Part shown: in pieces, positions 12,975 through 26,287 of the stretch
How the letters are laid out: every line of letters begins with the position of its first letter
How positions within the stretch are numbered: the stretch's first letter is position 1
Assembly: GCA_964017155.1 (NCBI GenBank)
Contig: OZ024856.1
Location: forward strand, 7,122,313 to 7,186,312
Length of the DNA: 64,000 nt
Source of the DNA: Oasisia sp. SBJ-2009
Lineage: Eukaryota > Annelida > Polychaeta > Sabellida > Siboglinidae
Direction: 5' to 3'
The notes under the pieces: model-generated
Database searches by the model: none
Seen by the model: only the letters and a program-made list of their open reading frames with translations
What the model was told of the DNA's origin: nothing
Program-made: the position numbers and the translations under genes

Positions 12975-13425
12975 TTTGCAAGTAGAATACCTGAGAAGTG
13001 ACGGGAAGAGGGATGGAGATAACTGGAGATGACAACACACCAACTAGAAACCAGAAGGTTGAGAGGAGATCAGATTGAGGTGTTTAAAATATTGAATGGG
13101 TATGAAAATATTGACAGAAATATTTTGTTCTCAGTCAATGAAGAGAGAAGGACTAGAGGACATGGAGTTACATTAGCAAAGAAGCAGTTTAGGGTAGATA
13201 TTAGAAACTTTTAATTTTCACAAAGAACAGTAAATGAATGGAACAGACTATCGGCTGATTGTGTAGGTGCTAGTAGTGTTAATATATTTAAAAATAAAAT
13301 CGACTTATACCTAAGAAGGGCGTTAGTTAGATAGGTTGAACTTTCGATAAGCTAAAGGGCTTCCTTGTCTACCTGTCATCTAGAGTTGAATCTCTAGGTG
13401 GTAATTTTGTTAAATCTTGTTAAAC
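12975..13425 (+). mobile_element. 5'-truncated non-LTR retrotransposon (LINE) fragment
   Basis: The frame from about 13029 gives LETRRLRGDQIEVFKILNGY, then KKQFRVDIRNF. After an in-frame TAA at 13212-13214 the same frame continues with FSQRTVNEWNRLSADCV and IDLYLRRALVR, ending at a TAG. This is the typical C-terminal tail of LINE reverse transcriptase ORF2 proteins (the RRLRGD...FSQR.VN.WN.LP pattern). The upstream part is missing or frame-disrupted. A roughly 95-bp 3' UTR (13327-13425), ending in TTGTTAAA-type repeats, recurs at 35587-35690. The copy is dead and antisense to Meis. Confidence 0.85.
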
Positions 13426-13739
13426 TAAGCCAAATAACGTTAGAACAACCACCACAAGTCTATACGTGGGACTACAACAGCACCCAATCTAATCTGGTAT
13501 CATTATGTCTTCACATATTCTCTCCAGGTATTTGTTTTGTTCAAAACTGTTTTTTCCATGACTTTTCCGGAAAACCAAAAAACAACAGTGATCTATTTCC
13601 AAATGAATGGCTACGCCTAAGGTACATGTCAGAGAAATGTTCACTGACAACTGGAAACAAGCGACGGAGCGGCCTGCCAGCTCGTGGCACTACTACGAAT
13701 GGTTACTACGGCCAACGCAACGGTTGTAGTTGTACAAAC

Positions 13740-13820
13740 CTGGACCTCTGCCCATGTGCATCTGTTGGTTGTCCATGTAGCCCATGCCTGCGCCGTCGGG
13801 ACTGTACGTATTTGGCGGGC
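13740..13820 (-). CDS. Meis: Meis/homothorax exon: first C-terminal tail exon
   Basis: The exon has 26 full codons, PPNTYSPDGAGMGYMDNQQ followed by MHMGRGP, with a split Gly codon at each end. It is the counterpart of the PYNPDGQPMGGF...QQHMGIR segment of vertebrate Meis: YSPDG, MDNQQ and the MHMGR motif align in order. The acceptor is ctgttcaccag ending at 13821. The donor is CCAG followed by gtttgt at 13739-13734, which lacks the usual purine-A at positions +3 and +4 and should be weak. Read-through of that donor would add GLYNYNRCVGRSNHS and then stop at 13693-13695. Splicing instead to the exon at 7415 restores the GRGP-GLQGMPG junction seen in long Meis isoforms, so I favour splicing as the main form. 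Confidence 0.92.
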
Positions 13821-14127
13821 CTGGTGAACAGATTGAAACACTTGTAGTACACTCCAGTCTACTCACATGTCTCACTGACTATTTACATATTATTACATGT
13901 TATGTATATACTCTGTATAAAATTCATGAATTAATATTACCTCTGCAATTTGATTATTACTTGTTTTGTTTCAGACATGTTTTGCATAATTCAGTCAAAC
14001 AACTATTATCTACTACTACTATTACATAATATATATATGTGTATATATATATATATATATTATATATATATATATATATATTATGATATTATATATATAT
14101 ATATATATTATATATATATATATTATG

Positions 14128-14207
<80 letters not shown>

Positions 14208-14292
14208 ATGAACAGACTCAAAGATACACTTTGAAACAGTGAAACAGATTTATTTTGTATTGGAAAATTGCAAGTGTCATGATGATATTTAC
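13821..14292 (-). other. Short Meis intron (472 bp) carrying a (TA)n
   Basis: The intron is bounded by donor gtaaat at 14292 and acceptor ttcaccag ending at 13821. Bases 14030-14202 are an almost pure, self-complementary (TA)n with a few interruptions. The repeat therefore takes up over a third of the intron and can fold back on itself in the RNA. Confidence 0.9.
14030..14202. repeat. (TA)n microsatellite in the short intron
   Basis: An interrupted TA run with duplicated TATTATGATATTATA segments near 14078-14095 and 14121-14133. Confidence 0.97.
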
Positions 14293-14351
14293 CTGCCCGA
14301 TTTGACTGGTCGATCATTGGCTGTACGATTCTTCGCCTTGCATTGATAAAC
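14293..14351 (-). CDS. Meis: Meis/homothorax exon: recognition helix FINARRR
   Basis: This 59-bp micro-exon supplies the last base of the Trp codon, then FINARRRIVQPMIDQSNRA, and one base (g) of a following Gly codon. Together with the previous exon it makes WFINARRR, the helix 3 core with the invariant Trp, Phe, Asn and Arg residues that contact DNA. The acceptor on the minus strand is tttgtgcttgcag ending at 14352 and the donor is gtaaat at 14292. The frame joins cleanly on both sides (phase 2 in, phase 1 out), and the VQPMIDQSNRAG continuation is specific to Meis rather than Pbx, Tgif or Irx. The downstream intron is only 472 bp and holds a long (TA)n about 90 bp past the donor. Confidence 0.96.
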
Positions 14352-16597
14352 CTGCAAGCACAAAAGAAACACAACCAGTGAATGACAATCCACATCTCCT
14401 CAGCAACAGCAAGTACATGACACCAATAACATGACAAGTTGATACAGACAGCCGCGACCGCGACCATGATCTCTGTCATAACAGGAACAATGAAACTCCG
14501 GCTGATGTAACAGTTGCTGTGATGGCACCGAAACACAATCATTAGAGTCAGTCTTAGACTGATGTGCCGATGAACATCAACAGATCAATCAATGGAAGGT
14601 AAAACCAAACCCTATTTCAGTCCTTCATTTCCATTGCCATCAATTATCAAGTGTAACCCAAACGGGAAAAAACGTGCGGGGACAATGCCTTGTCTCAGCT
14701 GCACAAGGAAGCGGCCTCAGCTCGCAGGGTGTAAATAATTAAAGAGACAAACTGCTAATGACCACACAGCAGTGCCAAGGCCCTGCAGTGCATTTACACC
14801 TGTTACAATTGCGTAAACACTATTACTGTGGCCGAGCCAGAGTACTGACAACTGAGGCACAAAGAGACTCCCGGATTCTGAGGAGTTGACTTTGGACCTG
14901 AAGGTCTCACGTCCTGCGGTCCTCCTCAGCACGAGGTGAGCATCACTTCAAGTTTCACCTGCGATGTACACGATTAAATGGATCTCACACGCACTGCTAA
15001 TTCACTGGTAAATGGAGGTGTAGCATTTCCGTTTAGAAATCCGTAAAATGCCCCATGACATGACCAACATCAGTTTGTGAAGCTCAACAAATGTAAATCC
15101 AGAAAGTCATATTGAATGCTTTAAAAATTAATAAAAAATGGATCTTGACAATATACAATGATAACTCAAGAAAGGCATGTTAATATTAAAAAACAAAAAC
15201 ATAAAGAAAGGCATCCTCGCAATACTAACTAGAAATCATGACAGACATATTGACAGTATTGAGTGGAAATGAAGACAGACATTCTGAAGCTGTTATATCT
15301 AGCTTGTAATATATCCATGGATTATCACTGTAATGTCAAAATTCTGTCAGAACTTGGTGGTTATGAATAATGATTATATCCGATCGCTTGCAACAGACAA
15401 CATTTTCATATTTAACATGTATTTGGAGGCCAAATATAACAAAACCAAAGAGCCTTATGCCTCACCATTAGACTATACACTGTGCCACCAATCTGAAATG
15501 CTTCAAACCAAAGCCCATTTTCAAATGGGGGATTTAGTGCCGAATAACGCAATAAGAAGCACTATCAAAATGCATCATAGAACTGTTAAAATATTCAGAA
15601 TTCGCACGGGCTGACATCGCCTGCTAACGAGAATCATCAAGATCCCATCAGTGGTCTACCAGGCTCTTCCTGGTTGTATTACTGGAGAAATGACAACGGC
15701 TTTACCGTCAAATTAGGTGCACAAATGCTGAACGGAGCTGCGCAGTAATGTCTAATTGTAGCAAGTGGGGGACAGGGCCACAGCCTTAGCCAGTCTGTAA
15801 GTGATTCCTGTTTTAGGCAAGGATTTGTCTCCTCCTGTCCGTCCCAATTCACGTACGTCTGTGGCGGTAACTCGGCCATCAAAAACAAATCACCGAGATG
15901 AATCTAGCCTCGTGGATTAGCCGTTCAGCAGCACGTGAAAAAAACCAAATAGGATGGTTGTCATTACATACCATGTATGTGACAGCGGCCATGTTGACCT
16001 TCATGCAAGGTCTTTAGCAATATTAGTGTTTACACGGAAACCAACCAAATAACAAATGCCATCTTTTTCCTTTTTACTAATGTGGCCTGATTGTCAGCAA
16101 TGCATATATGCCATGTCATTTCAGTTTGTTTTTTAAAGAAAGCTGATATTTTTTACATATTTTATTGTAACTCTGGTAAAAATAACGTCACTTTGAAGAT
16201 GTTATGAAACAAAGGTTGGATTCCATAAAATGTACGTTAAAAATAGTTATAACATATCCATATGATTAACAAGAACTTTATATCTAAAATATTAAACATA
16301 ATACTAGTTATGAGAAATCATTTACATCTGAAATGTATTGTAATGTTCCTACCATCTAAAAATTGTCAAAATCTAAGACAAAAATACAACATTCTTATAA
16401 CACAACATTAATGATTTTAACCAAAATTATTTCTAAAAAAAAAGAAAACGACACTGTATAAATAAATACTATCTAAAGTGTGACGCCGGGGGAAGGCTAT
16501 ATCTACTTTCGCAATGCCACAGACTTCGTAGTTAAACAGATGCAACACCAACATATGGTGGATATAGGTCTCTGGTCGCTGGATCAAAGTACAAAAA

Positions 16598-16629
16598 GGG
16601 CACTGGGGGGCACAGGGGGGGCACAGGGG
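16598..16629 (+). other. G-quadruplex motif
   Basis: Four G runs of 3, 6, 7 and 4 are separated by CACT, CACA and CACA loops, satisfying the standard G3+N1-7 pattern. The G-rich strand is the template strand for Meis transcription. Confidence 0.7.
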
Positions 16630-17280
16630 CGGAATGGAGGCCAACTGAACCGGCCACAGACGACCCAGATGGAGGCTTGAAAAAGCAGATCTGGTGATTT
16701 ACCGATCCAGGTCCATACATCAAAGAGCAGCCAGGCTGTGAGTTACTGCCACCACAGCCAATATTTCACGTCTTTACAGCAGCTGCGATCCCATAAACCA
16801 CCACCAGATGGAGACACAATACGCCCACTGGGTGGCGCCACGGGCACCGTTGGAAAAGCGGGCCAAGAATTCAAGCGATTTCTAGTAGTTCTCTGTCTTT
16901 AATTTATCAGTCCATCTGGGTGAGATTTGGTGGGGAAATAAATGCATTCGCTGGAGACAAGATTCCCAGGCAGCCGTGGTAGACGGGATGGAGGCATGCC
17001 ACAGCCATCCTGGTGGATCTATTTATTGACTGGTGGCAGTATGTTTGTCAAACATTAGAGTCTTCTTCCCTGTTCCATAGTTTGTGTATGTCACAGCTGC
17101 AGCCTTCCAATCTTTTATTATTGACTATCTGAAAAAGCTGAACCTGTTTATCTTGAGATAACGGTTATCGTAATAAAAATATACATCGTGTAAATCTTTG
17201 TAAAGGATGGATCACATATATTTTATGTGGATTTTATCAAAGTATTTTTTTATCCATGATATACATAATGATACACATAC

Positions 17281-17390
17281 ATTATATATATATATATAAT
17301 TGTCTTTATATATAATTTATATTTAATATAATAAATTATGTACATAGAAGTGTGTGTGTGTATATATATATATATATTTATTTATATATA
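17281..17390. repeat. TA/TG microsatellite cluster
   Basis: Short (TA)n and (TG)n runs within AT-rich intron sequence. Confidence 0.85.
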
Positions 17391-20300
17391 TTTACTTGTA
17401 CACTTTAAATAATGACAAATGTAATTTAAAGACTACTTAAAATATATCAGAATCATAATTTCACAATTTTTTTCTGAAATGTTAGTTTCTGACCCCTTGC
17501 TCCCTCTTAAAAACATATTTCATTTGATGTCAGCGGAAAATGACACAGAGTAGGTGAATAACGGGGACAGAGACTCTACCTTGTCCCCGTGGAAACACCG
17601 CACCATGCTTTGTGGCAGACCTGGGCGGGTTCTTTCTTTGGCAGGAGGTTGGGGGAGTCTGCCCCAGCGACTAGAGTTTGTTAGAAGTTCTCCTGGCCCC
17701 TGTCATACGACACCTCGAAGCAGGGAGCTTATCAGCAGGGGTCAGCCCAGACTCACCCTAACAGGCTGTGATGTACAGGCGATGTTGATGTTACTCAATA
17801 TAGCACACCCACAACCCCTTTCCCAGTCCCACCTCTGCCCCCACAAGGGAGGTGACTTGCCAAAAGTTGCAACCTGAGCTACCTTTTTTGGGTCATGTTC
17901 TCTCCTGGTTATGTGTTGGTGAGATGCTGAAATAGTTTTTCTAATACTTAGTTACTCACCCAGGTAAAATATCACAGTGGACAATACGTCGAAGAATTAT
18001 TGTCTACATTAATTACTATCTGTCATGTATGGAGAGACTTTGCAGAGTAAATTATTACAGCTAATAGTTGAACTCACATTAAATAAACTAAATAAAATGC
18101 CTTGCATATTGGTAACTGCCACCAGATTAGATCCTAGTTTATCCCATGACAACATGAAAATGCATGATGCATACCAATTAAAAAGCTGCAAACCTAATTC
18201 ATAAACGTAACAAAATAAATATCTTTTAACCTGTTAATTCTGTAAATACAAATAATAATCTGGAGTCAAAGCTACGGAATCAAAATTACAGATCTAGACA
18301 CCAGTGGACCCATCAGCTCTGATTCATTCATTCGTGGTGTAAAAATGGCATCCATTTAGCAGTTCTTAGTGAAATGTGATCATCTACTGGTGTTCATAAA
18401 CCACATTGATGCCTACAGTAGTCATTCATTGTCAATGCCAATGAGACTAGCCCTGTTGAATGAACGAGTCTTCACTCAACACGTTTTCACCAGTATGTTT
18501 TTCGACCTCACTTACATCAGCATTCAATAGTGAGGATTTAATCTGATATGTCAGATGTATGGTATTAGTGATAGCACAGGGGTGATATCAACAAATTTAA
18601 ATGTGTATGTTTTATATAACTGAATATTTAATGGGTAAGGCAAAATGTATCAAATAAATATGGATGTTTTGAATTAGGTAAACTTAACGTTTTATATAAT
18701 AGCATATTATATATGTATTTTTCATTAATCATACAAAAATAACACTACACAGATATTCTGTAAACAGTTTTTTTTCCATATAAAAATGCTTTAAATCCAA
18801 GTCAATTAGGCACATTCTTATAAATTACAAATTACTCAAAATAATGACAATTTCATAATTATCATATTCAGCCATCTTTTTATAAAATATATAATCTACA
18901 ATTTCCCTCACCCAATATACACTTGTGGTACTTCCTATGCCGTGTGTAGTACTGTACTGGTACCCTGTACCACCTAGTAGTACCTAGTCTACCTACATCA
19001 CAGCCGCCAACAACGAGCTCTCTATCCTGTCACTTCGTCTTTCTTCCGATGTGTGCCAATAATCAAAAGAAACCAATTTTCTATAATTTAACAAATGCCG
19101 ACGCATTTATCCGAAATACACCGAACACGAGACGTGATTATATCTGCGGGCCGATTTGATTTAAGCTCAAACACTCACGCTGTCAGGAATATTAAAGAGG
19201 ATTCCGGAGGGTGCTATTATGGCCGAAAGAATCCTCTGGTTGCCGCGACGACAGCAGGGGGGTGGGCTTTATCTGCCCAACTGTCTTTGTGTCCGCGCTG
19301 CGAGTTCGATTGTGGTCAGTGAAAGCCGTTTTTGCCGCGAGAATTGTGGCACCAGTTCTTTAGAAGGGAGAATAATGCAATGTCTGGGCCGACGACTGGA
19401 CACTGCGACAGGCCATGACAGATGACTGGACGTGAATGACCACATTAGCAAACAATAACACCGCGAAACAACTGACCACGGTCATCTCCGTACATAGAGG
19501 TCTCCACTGGGTGGCTAGACAGACCACCAGACAGATCCGACAGACAGACAGACATGTACTTTGAGCTGAAGCAACATTTGAGTCATGGCCTTGGACAGTA
19601 GACATTGCAGGAAGCTGGTGGTCAAGCCAAGTCCCACTTGTTTGCGTTGAGCTTATGCAAGAGACACTGAGTCAGTGGGCAAACAACGGCCCAAGTATTG
19701 TCCACAGACCAGCCCAGTGGGACCTCAACCTTTGACTTCACAGACACAATTTACTCAAAAGCGTCACTGTGCAAACAACTCACTACTCCATACCTTCTTC
19801 TTATCAGCATTTCAGTTATATAACTAAGTGACATTTAAAAATTTGAATGTTAACCTACAACTCTTTCTAATCTAATGTTTCTATTTTCTTTCCGATTTAG
19901 TGATGTGACTATATATTGTATAAATGGTTTGACTATACAGACTTACATTCAATTTTTCCTATAATAATGATGAATTTTTTTAAACAGAAAACAACTAAAC
20001 ATTTAATCAACTTCAGGTAATCTGTTATTGTAACAGACAGTAAATTGTTTTAGAAATAACAGAATAGCCACAATGTTTTCCCCAACTTCTGGGCCTTACC
20101 TATAGCAGTAAATACATTATACATGAGCGTGTTGCAGTGTATTACTGCTAAAATATATTAGGGAACAAAACCTATTGGTTCACGCCAGGAGGTAACAAAA
20201 GAACATAAACCTAGACTGGAACAGACCGGAACAGATCAGCAACATTACATCACGTTGGAGCAGTGTGTTTCGCAAAATACTTGCTGTTTTTTTTATTTAA

Positions 20301-20644
20301 TAAGATGTAGTCTGACTGTTACCTAAAGTAAGAGACCTAGACGTCCACAGACAGGGAAGTGACTGACTTATGGAGACTCCAGCTAGGATTGTCTGCATAA
20401 AACACACGCTTGTCTAAGTTAGACATTTCTCATTTGTTTTTAGCTGCACTATAGTAACTAGAAAAACAGCACACACTGTACCAGCCTGCTTCAAGATGTC
20501 AGTGTTGGTTGTATATGTATGTGGATACATGCAATACCTTATATTTTTAAACTCTTAACTGTTGTTAACAAAATATACCCAGACATATAATGATATCAAT
20601 AATTATTTGCATCCAAAAATATTCTTAATGGGGCTACCTTTAGG

Positions 20645-20688
<44 letters not shown>

Positions 20689-20692
20689 TATA

Positions 20693-20724
<32 letters not shown>

Positions 20725-20842
20725 CACATACATATACACTGTATATAATACATAGATACATACATACATAGATATACACTGTATATATATATATATATAT
20801 ATATATTTATTATATATACACATACATACATTATATATATAC

Positions 20843-20915
<73 letters not shown>

Positions 20916-20921
20916 GTTTAT
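20645..20921. repeat. Complex TA/TG/TACA microsatellite
   Basis: (TA)n is followed by (TG)n, TACATA-type repeats and a final long (TA)n, about 277 bp in total. The open frames of Tyr/Ile/Cys repeats on both strands are artefacts of this array. Confidence 0.95.
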
Positions 20922-21692
20922 ATATAATATACATTTCACATTTAAACACCAACCATTTTATGGTCACAAAACTAAATAAATCACCTGTTCTGAATCCGCA
21001 ATGGTGACATATATTTTACTTTACCTCAGCCTACACAGTACACACCAATCTGTGTCTGACTAGACCACCAAATTCCCGAAGGAACCCACACCCGGGCTGC
21101 TCCCCAGCCTCTCCCAAAACAGCTCCCTAGACTGTCTCCCACCAATAAATAATTTCACGCCCAGACCCCTTTTCTGCAAACAGTTGCCAGGCAACTCAAA
21201 TTAAAAATTGCAGATAAGAAGGGGGAAGGGCCATTAAAAGGTAACTGGATCTTGGACGAGATAAGATTCCCCCACCAGTCTGTCAGCTGGCTGACTGGGG
21301 AGTCCCAGGGCTACTGGTCAAGGGTGGCCTCACTCCCTCCCACCTATGTCTCCTTCTCCTGGGTCAGACTTCCCATTAGGGGCCAGACAGGGGGAAAGGA
21401 AGACACGATTATGAAAAAAGTGTGATTTTTAGCATAACTTCTTACGGAATTCTTTTGAAGAATCACATGGACGCATGAAGGAGTCTTAGTTAATGTTGTG
21501 TACAACTGTTTTGTGTGCAAAAAATGTAATATTAAAATCTTTGGAAAGAACACAGGTATTGTACTGGTTATTTCAAGTACAAATCCCACCAAAGTACTGC
21601 TGGGTAAGTTAATATTTATACATCAAAAAATGTTAAGACTAAAATATTTATAAAAGAAAGTAAGAGAAACTGTAATATATATGATATATATG

Positions 21693-21701
21693 TGTATGTA
21701 A

Positions 21702-21784
<83 letters not shown>
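21693..21784. repeat. (TA)n microsatellite
   Basis: A long pure TA run preceded by a short TG run. Confidence 0.95.
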
Positions 21785-21786
<2 letters not shown>

Positions 21787-22601
21787 CAAACAAATGTTTA
21801 TACTAAAAAAATGCACAAAATAATAACTATGCCACGATTAAACAACAAAAGGAAATCAGAGCAGACAATGGTAATAAATGGCAGTTGAATAAATGACAGA
21901 GGGCGAGACGTACAAAGAAGACAAAAGATGACAAAAATAAACAACAGAATTGCCTCTATAAAACACTGGACTAAAGAGAGAATATAATGAAAGTAGAACC
22001 CAAGAAGATAAGGAATGACTGGATGGTCTGTCGAAGGTGATTCGTCTCCTGGCCACCAGGTAATCGGGTCGGTCTTCTGTCATTGTTTCGCCAAGTGTTT
22101 GTGTCACCAGGTGGCTAGTGTGGCTAATATATTACACCTCGTGTGCGTAAAATATTACTCGTTGCATACATATCGCCATCAGTCTGACAACTACAAAGGC
22201 AGGTAGAGGCCGAGGGATATGATACATTGTAACCACTCGTTGGAACACTAATGAAAACAAAAATCACTAGCCGCTGGAACACGACGATTGAAACGACCCG
22301 ATCAATCACTCGCTGTGACACATTTTGAAATATTGCAAATATTTCTGGGTACAGCAGAGAGAGACGCCATTACTTAAATAGATCGCGGGTTATGTGCGCA
22401 TGAACATGCTTGGTTATGAGTGAGATATTCTTAGAAGAAATATGACAAGAGAAGGCTGTAGGACACAGCACCTGTATCTCGCCTCGCGGCCACCTTAATG
22501 ATGGATTACCGTCTCGATATGCGTACTTCGCACTACCACCTTCGAATAATTTGGAATAATTCCTAATAATGGCTGCGCCGCATAGAAAAAAGGGCAAAGT
22601 T

Positions 22602-22673
22602 CTAGTGGGGTGGTAACCCCATCCCCCTACACCCTGTCACACAGTAGCAGGGTAACCAGATAACCCCCACTAG
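22602..22673. repeat. Imperfect inverted repeat (about 70 bp)
   Basis: CTAGTGGGG at 22602-22610 pairs with CCCCACTAG at 22665-22673. Inside it, GGTAACCCC and GGGTAACC elements can also pair. No transposon ends are recognised. Confidence 0.45.
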
Positions 22674-25600
22674 GTCCTAGTCCATGATTGACTTTAATCA
22701 CCTTAATTCAGCACTATTTGCCCCCGGGGGAGCTTGCCCCACCAGCTGATGGCTGGCCCCCCTGGGCCTACATTTGGGGGGGTGGGGGGCACAAGGGTGA
22801 TTATCATTCATAAGGACATCAATGACCTACTGCCAATGTTCACACTATCACTGGCTGTATTCTTCAAGACAGTGATTCAAATCTATGGTTCTTATTAGCA
22901 AAAGTAACATAGTGAGTGATTTGTAAATGTATTCTATTTAAATTGTGCACATACTACTAAAACATTATTAGCTACTGAAGACAGTGATTCATTAAAAATA
23001 ATTGGTGTATTACCACAACCATCAGTTAAAAAAATTACATTTATATTATAGAAACAATTATAAAATGTTTTGGTACCATTGATTACAAAACAATTTCAGT
23101 TATAAGTACTACTTTTTTAATAAAAATATGTTTACACTTCTCAAAATAAAATTGATTGGGCAAACATAACAGTGTAAATAAATAGTTTTAAAACATTATT
23201 CAGGTTGTAAAGCTACAGTTTTAATAAACTAACTGATTCAAAATTATTATATTTAAAAAATGAAACTGTAGCTAATTCATATTAAGAGTCCCCAAATGGT
23301 GACATTTTGTTGAGTTGTTTAAAATACAAAATTACCATAAATAACAAAATAAACAAGTGCAAATTAACACTATATTATGTCTAGACATACAGCTTCACAA
23401 CTAGAACCAGTGCAAGAGAGAGTCCACAGCCAAGTGTGCCTTTGACCAGTCAGAGTCCAGCGAGCTGTGTGATAATCCATCAGCCCCAGGAGTAGGTGGC
23501 GCAGCGAAATCACTTTCATAAATACAATACGCAAACAGTTTATCGCCAAATGCACATCCTGTCAGACAAAGGCTCTGGCCCACCGTGGGCTGGGAACAAA
23601 TCTGAGGCACAAAGCCAGCAACAGAAGCAATCAGAATTCAATTAATTCGCGATAAACTCTCTCTGATAAGAGAACGGGAGGATTGCACAGTTAGACACTG
23701 GTATCTGATCAGTCACACAAAACACTCATCTGTGTTCAACAAAACATTGATCTCTGCTTTCTTTTGCAGGGGCGCCGGTGGGCTAGCAGTATGGGGAGTC
23801 TGGCTTCTCAAAGAGACAACAGTGTGACATGGTGACAGATCTCTCACTGACAAGTGTCAACACACCTAGTGATGACCCTGTTTACAGATGACCAATATAT
23901 CCTGGTCCAAGGCGGCTTACCCGTAACCAAAGTCAAACTGACCACACGACTGACATGAATAGCTCAGGCTTTAGCAGGTGCATATATTTTTCATACTGTA
24001 TGCGATAGAGATTTCGAGAAGAATTATACAGACAGCCATGTTTATCAGTAGCACAGATTTACCGGGTACTTCAGATGGAAATATCATAACATAATCTTCT
24101 ATCATCTATGTTTATGAGACGTGTATAAAAACTACACGACAAATTTTACAGCATTCAACAATAAAACACTGTTGATACCGACAACAAAAAGCGGATTTGG
24201 TTTGTACAGCGTTACAGTAAATAAATAGTAAATTTAACTAGGAATGCCACAGGTTGGTTAAACAAAGAAAACTTTCTCTGAATTTGTACACATTCGTCTG
24301 GATTTATACACATTTATTTGGAGTTTTAAGTAAAAAGATGGATTTCATACTGGAAGTCTACGGGTACTCTGGTTACCTGCAGTGATAAACTGCCTGTCGT
24401 AATTAAAACTGTTAATAAAAGGAAGAGTGGTATATATTTAGATAGCTGTGTCATCAGGGCTGTGCTGCTGCTGGTCCAGAGCCTGGCTGAAGGATGTATG
24501 TGGTCATTAAACTGTCTTGATGCTGTAGCACTTGTTCTGATAGTCTAAACAGGCTGTAGTCCCTCCCTGTCAAATCAAACTGCCTGCTTCCTATGAGATG
24601 CTCTCTCTTCACATCAGTACTAGTTCACTCAGTTATCTTACAAACTCACAAAAATTACTATTCAGTGTTTAGTACAAATATTTTATTATTATTATTACAT
24701 AAACACATAATAAGTATCCTGTAAATGGAGTGATGGTTTCACAATTAATAATAATTGTCATTATTAATTGTATTTATTTGTTAAATTGTAATTCTGTGTT
24801 TGAAATGTTTATAAAATTTGAATGGAAGTAGACACAGCATTTATTTTTTATGCATTAAAGAATAACATTAATACTGCTTTCTTGTCCAAAATAAGTTTAC
24901 TTCTCTGACATATTATCAGTGCACAATTTGTATTTACGAAAATTAAACTACTAAAATGAATTTAGAAATAAAATACTAATGATGTTAACAAGGGAATCCG
25001 TTAACACGGTGTAAATTTTCAAAGGAAAGCTGAAACACAATAACCAATTTGAGACTAATTTTTACCGAGGAGGCATTAATTATGCAAAAACAATGACAGG
25101 CAAAGTACAAACATTTAATGAGAGACCACAGTGTTTAGTTCTTCTCGGAAGCACTCAAAGGAAATCCGATAATTAATCCCACTCGGTGTCAACTGAGTTC
25201 ACAAGCCCAGATTAACTGAAGCGTGATCACTGTCCTATAATTTCAGTCACTTCTGAACGGGAAAAAACCGCCCCACAGGTGTTCAGAAAGAGCGTTGGGC
25301 GAGGAGTATCTGTGTCAACGACACAGTTTAAACCTTTAATCACTGCGCGGTTATATTTTATTAAAAACAACCGCGGCTGTTATTGCAGTGAGACAAAAGC
25401 GTTTAAATGCACAGCCGCACCCCAGGGGTAAAAATAAACACCCTTTGTGCGGGGTAAACAGAGTGCACAGCGCAATTGATGCAGATGAGTGGGCAGCAGG
25501 CTAGTGGGGGAGAAAGGATGAACAGGGAGCTGGGGGCTGTGGTGTCCCGGTGACCCCCAGGGTGATATGAGAGAAGCCTCTAAAGGGAGCCTGCTATCTG

Positions 25601-26231
25601 CGGGTCACGCTTGAGCGAGCACACAAACAAGCAGACTCATCAGTGACTGGTCTCCTCCTCTCTGTGTGGTTCAATGGCTCCTGGATTGTCTCCTGCCAGC
25701 CCCGGGCTGTACACACACAACACACAGCCTCACTGAAGACTATAAACATCATGGGTCCTGGTGCTGTGCTCAGTCAAGCGTGACACTGTCTCTTTCACTC
25801 CACCCAAATACAGAAGCCAAACAAACGCAGATATCTATCTTGACGACTTGTCAACATGTTAATTAATTCCACAGATCCAAGGCAGGACTCCATCTGGAAC
25901 CTGTTGAACGCTGTAGTACCATTGAAGACACTACGTTACACTGCTAAAGACGTTGGCATTTTGTACAGCTATTGTACATAAGATGGACAGTTACAATATG
26001 ACTTTTGTAACAAAAACACCACCTTTTAATATTTCAGATACATTACTAAAAACGAATGTGGTAGACCTACCTAATCATATTTTTAGAAATGTACCTGAAA
26101 TATAGTCACTTGTAAAGATAAAAAGTAGTAATCCGCTAAATAAAAATCCCACGCAGAGGGGTAAGACACACACTGAACAAAATAAAAAATTGAGTAAGTT
26201 CCTATCTTGTAAAGTAATGTTTAATACATAA

Positions 26232-26233
26232 TA

Positions 26234-26283
<50 letters not shown>
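26232..26283. repeat. (TA)n microsatellite
   Basis: A nearly pure TA run of about 50 bp. Confidence 0.95.

Positions 26284-26287
<4 letters not shown>

Larger units (their letters stand above)
7416..13739 (-). other. Meis intron between the two tail exons (6324 bp)
   Basis: The intron is bounded by donor gtttgt at 13739 and acceptor ttgcag ending at 7416. It contains the 15-bp minisatellite, a (TA)n at about 8553-8611 and a truncated LINE on the opposite strand. It also has long unique CpG-rich stretches, notably 9001-9480 and 10200-11660. Open frames such as 10201-10644 and 11093-11551 show no family features. They run with the opposite strand and are probably chance. Confidence 0.8.

Noticed and set aside
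13398..13847. 149-codon plus-strand frame
   Set aside because: It is the antisense shadow of the Meis exon at 13740-13820 plus the LINE 3' end.
20596..20967. Long Tyr/Ile/Cys-repeat open frames here and at 14.0, 29.7, 31.4, 49.9 and 54.5 kb
   Set aside because: They are translations of TA, TG and TACA microsatellites, open in several frames on both strands.
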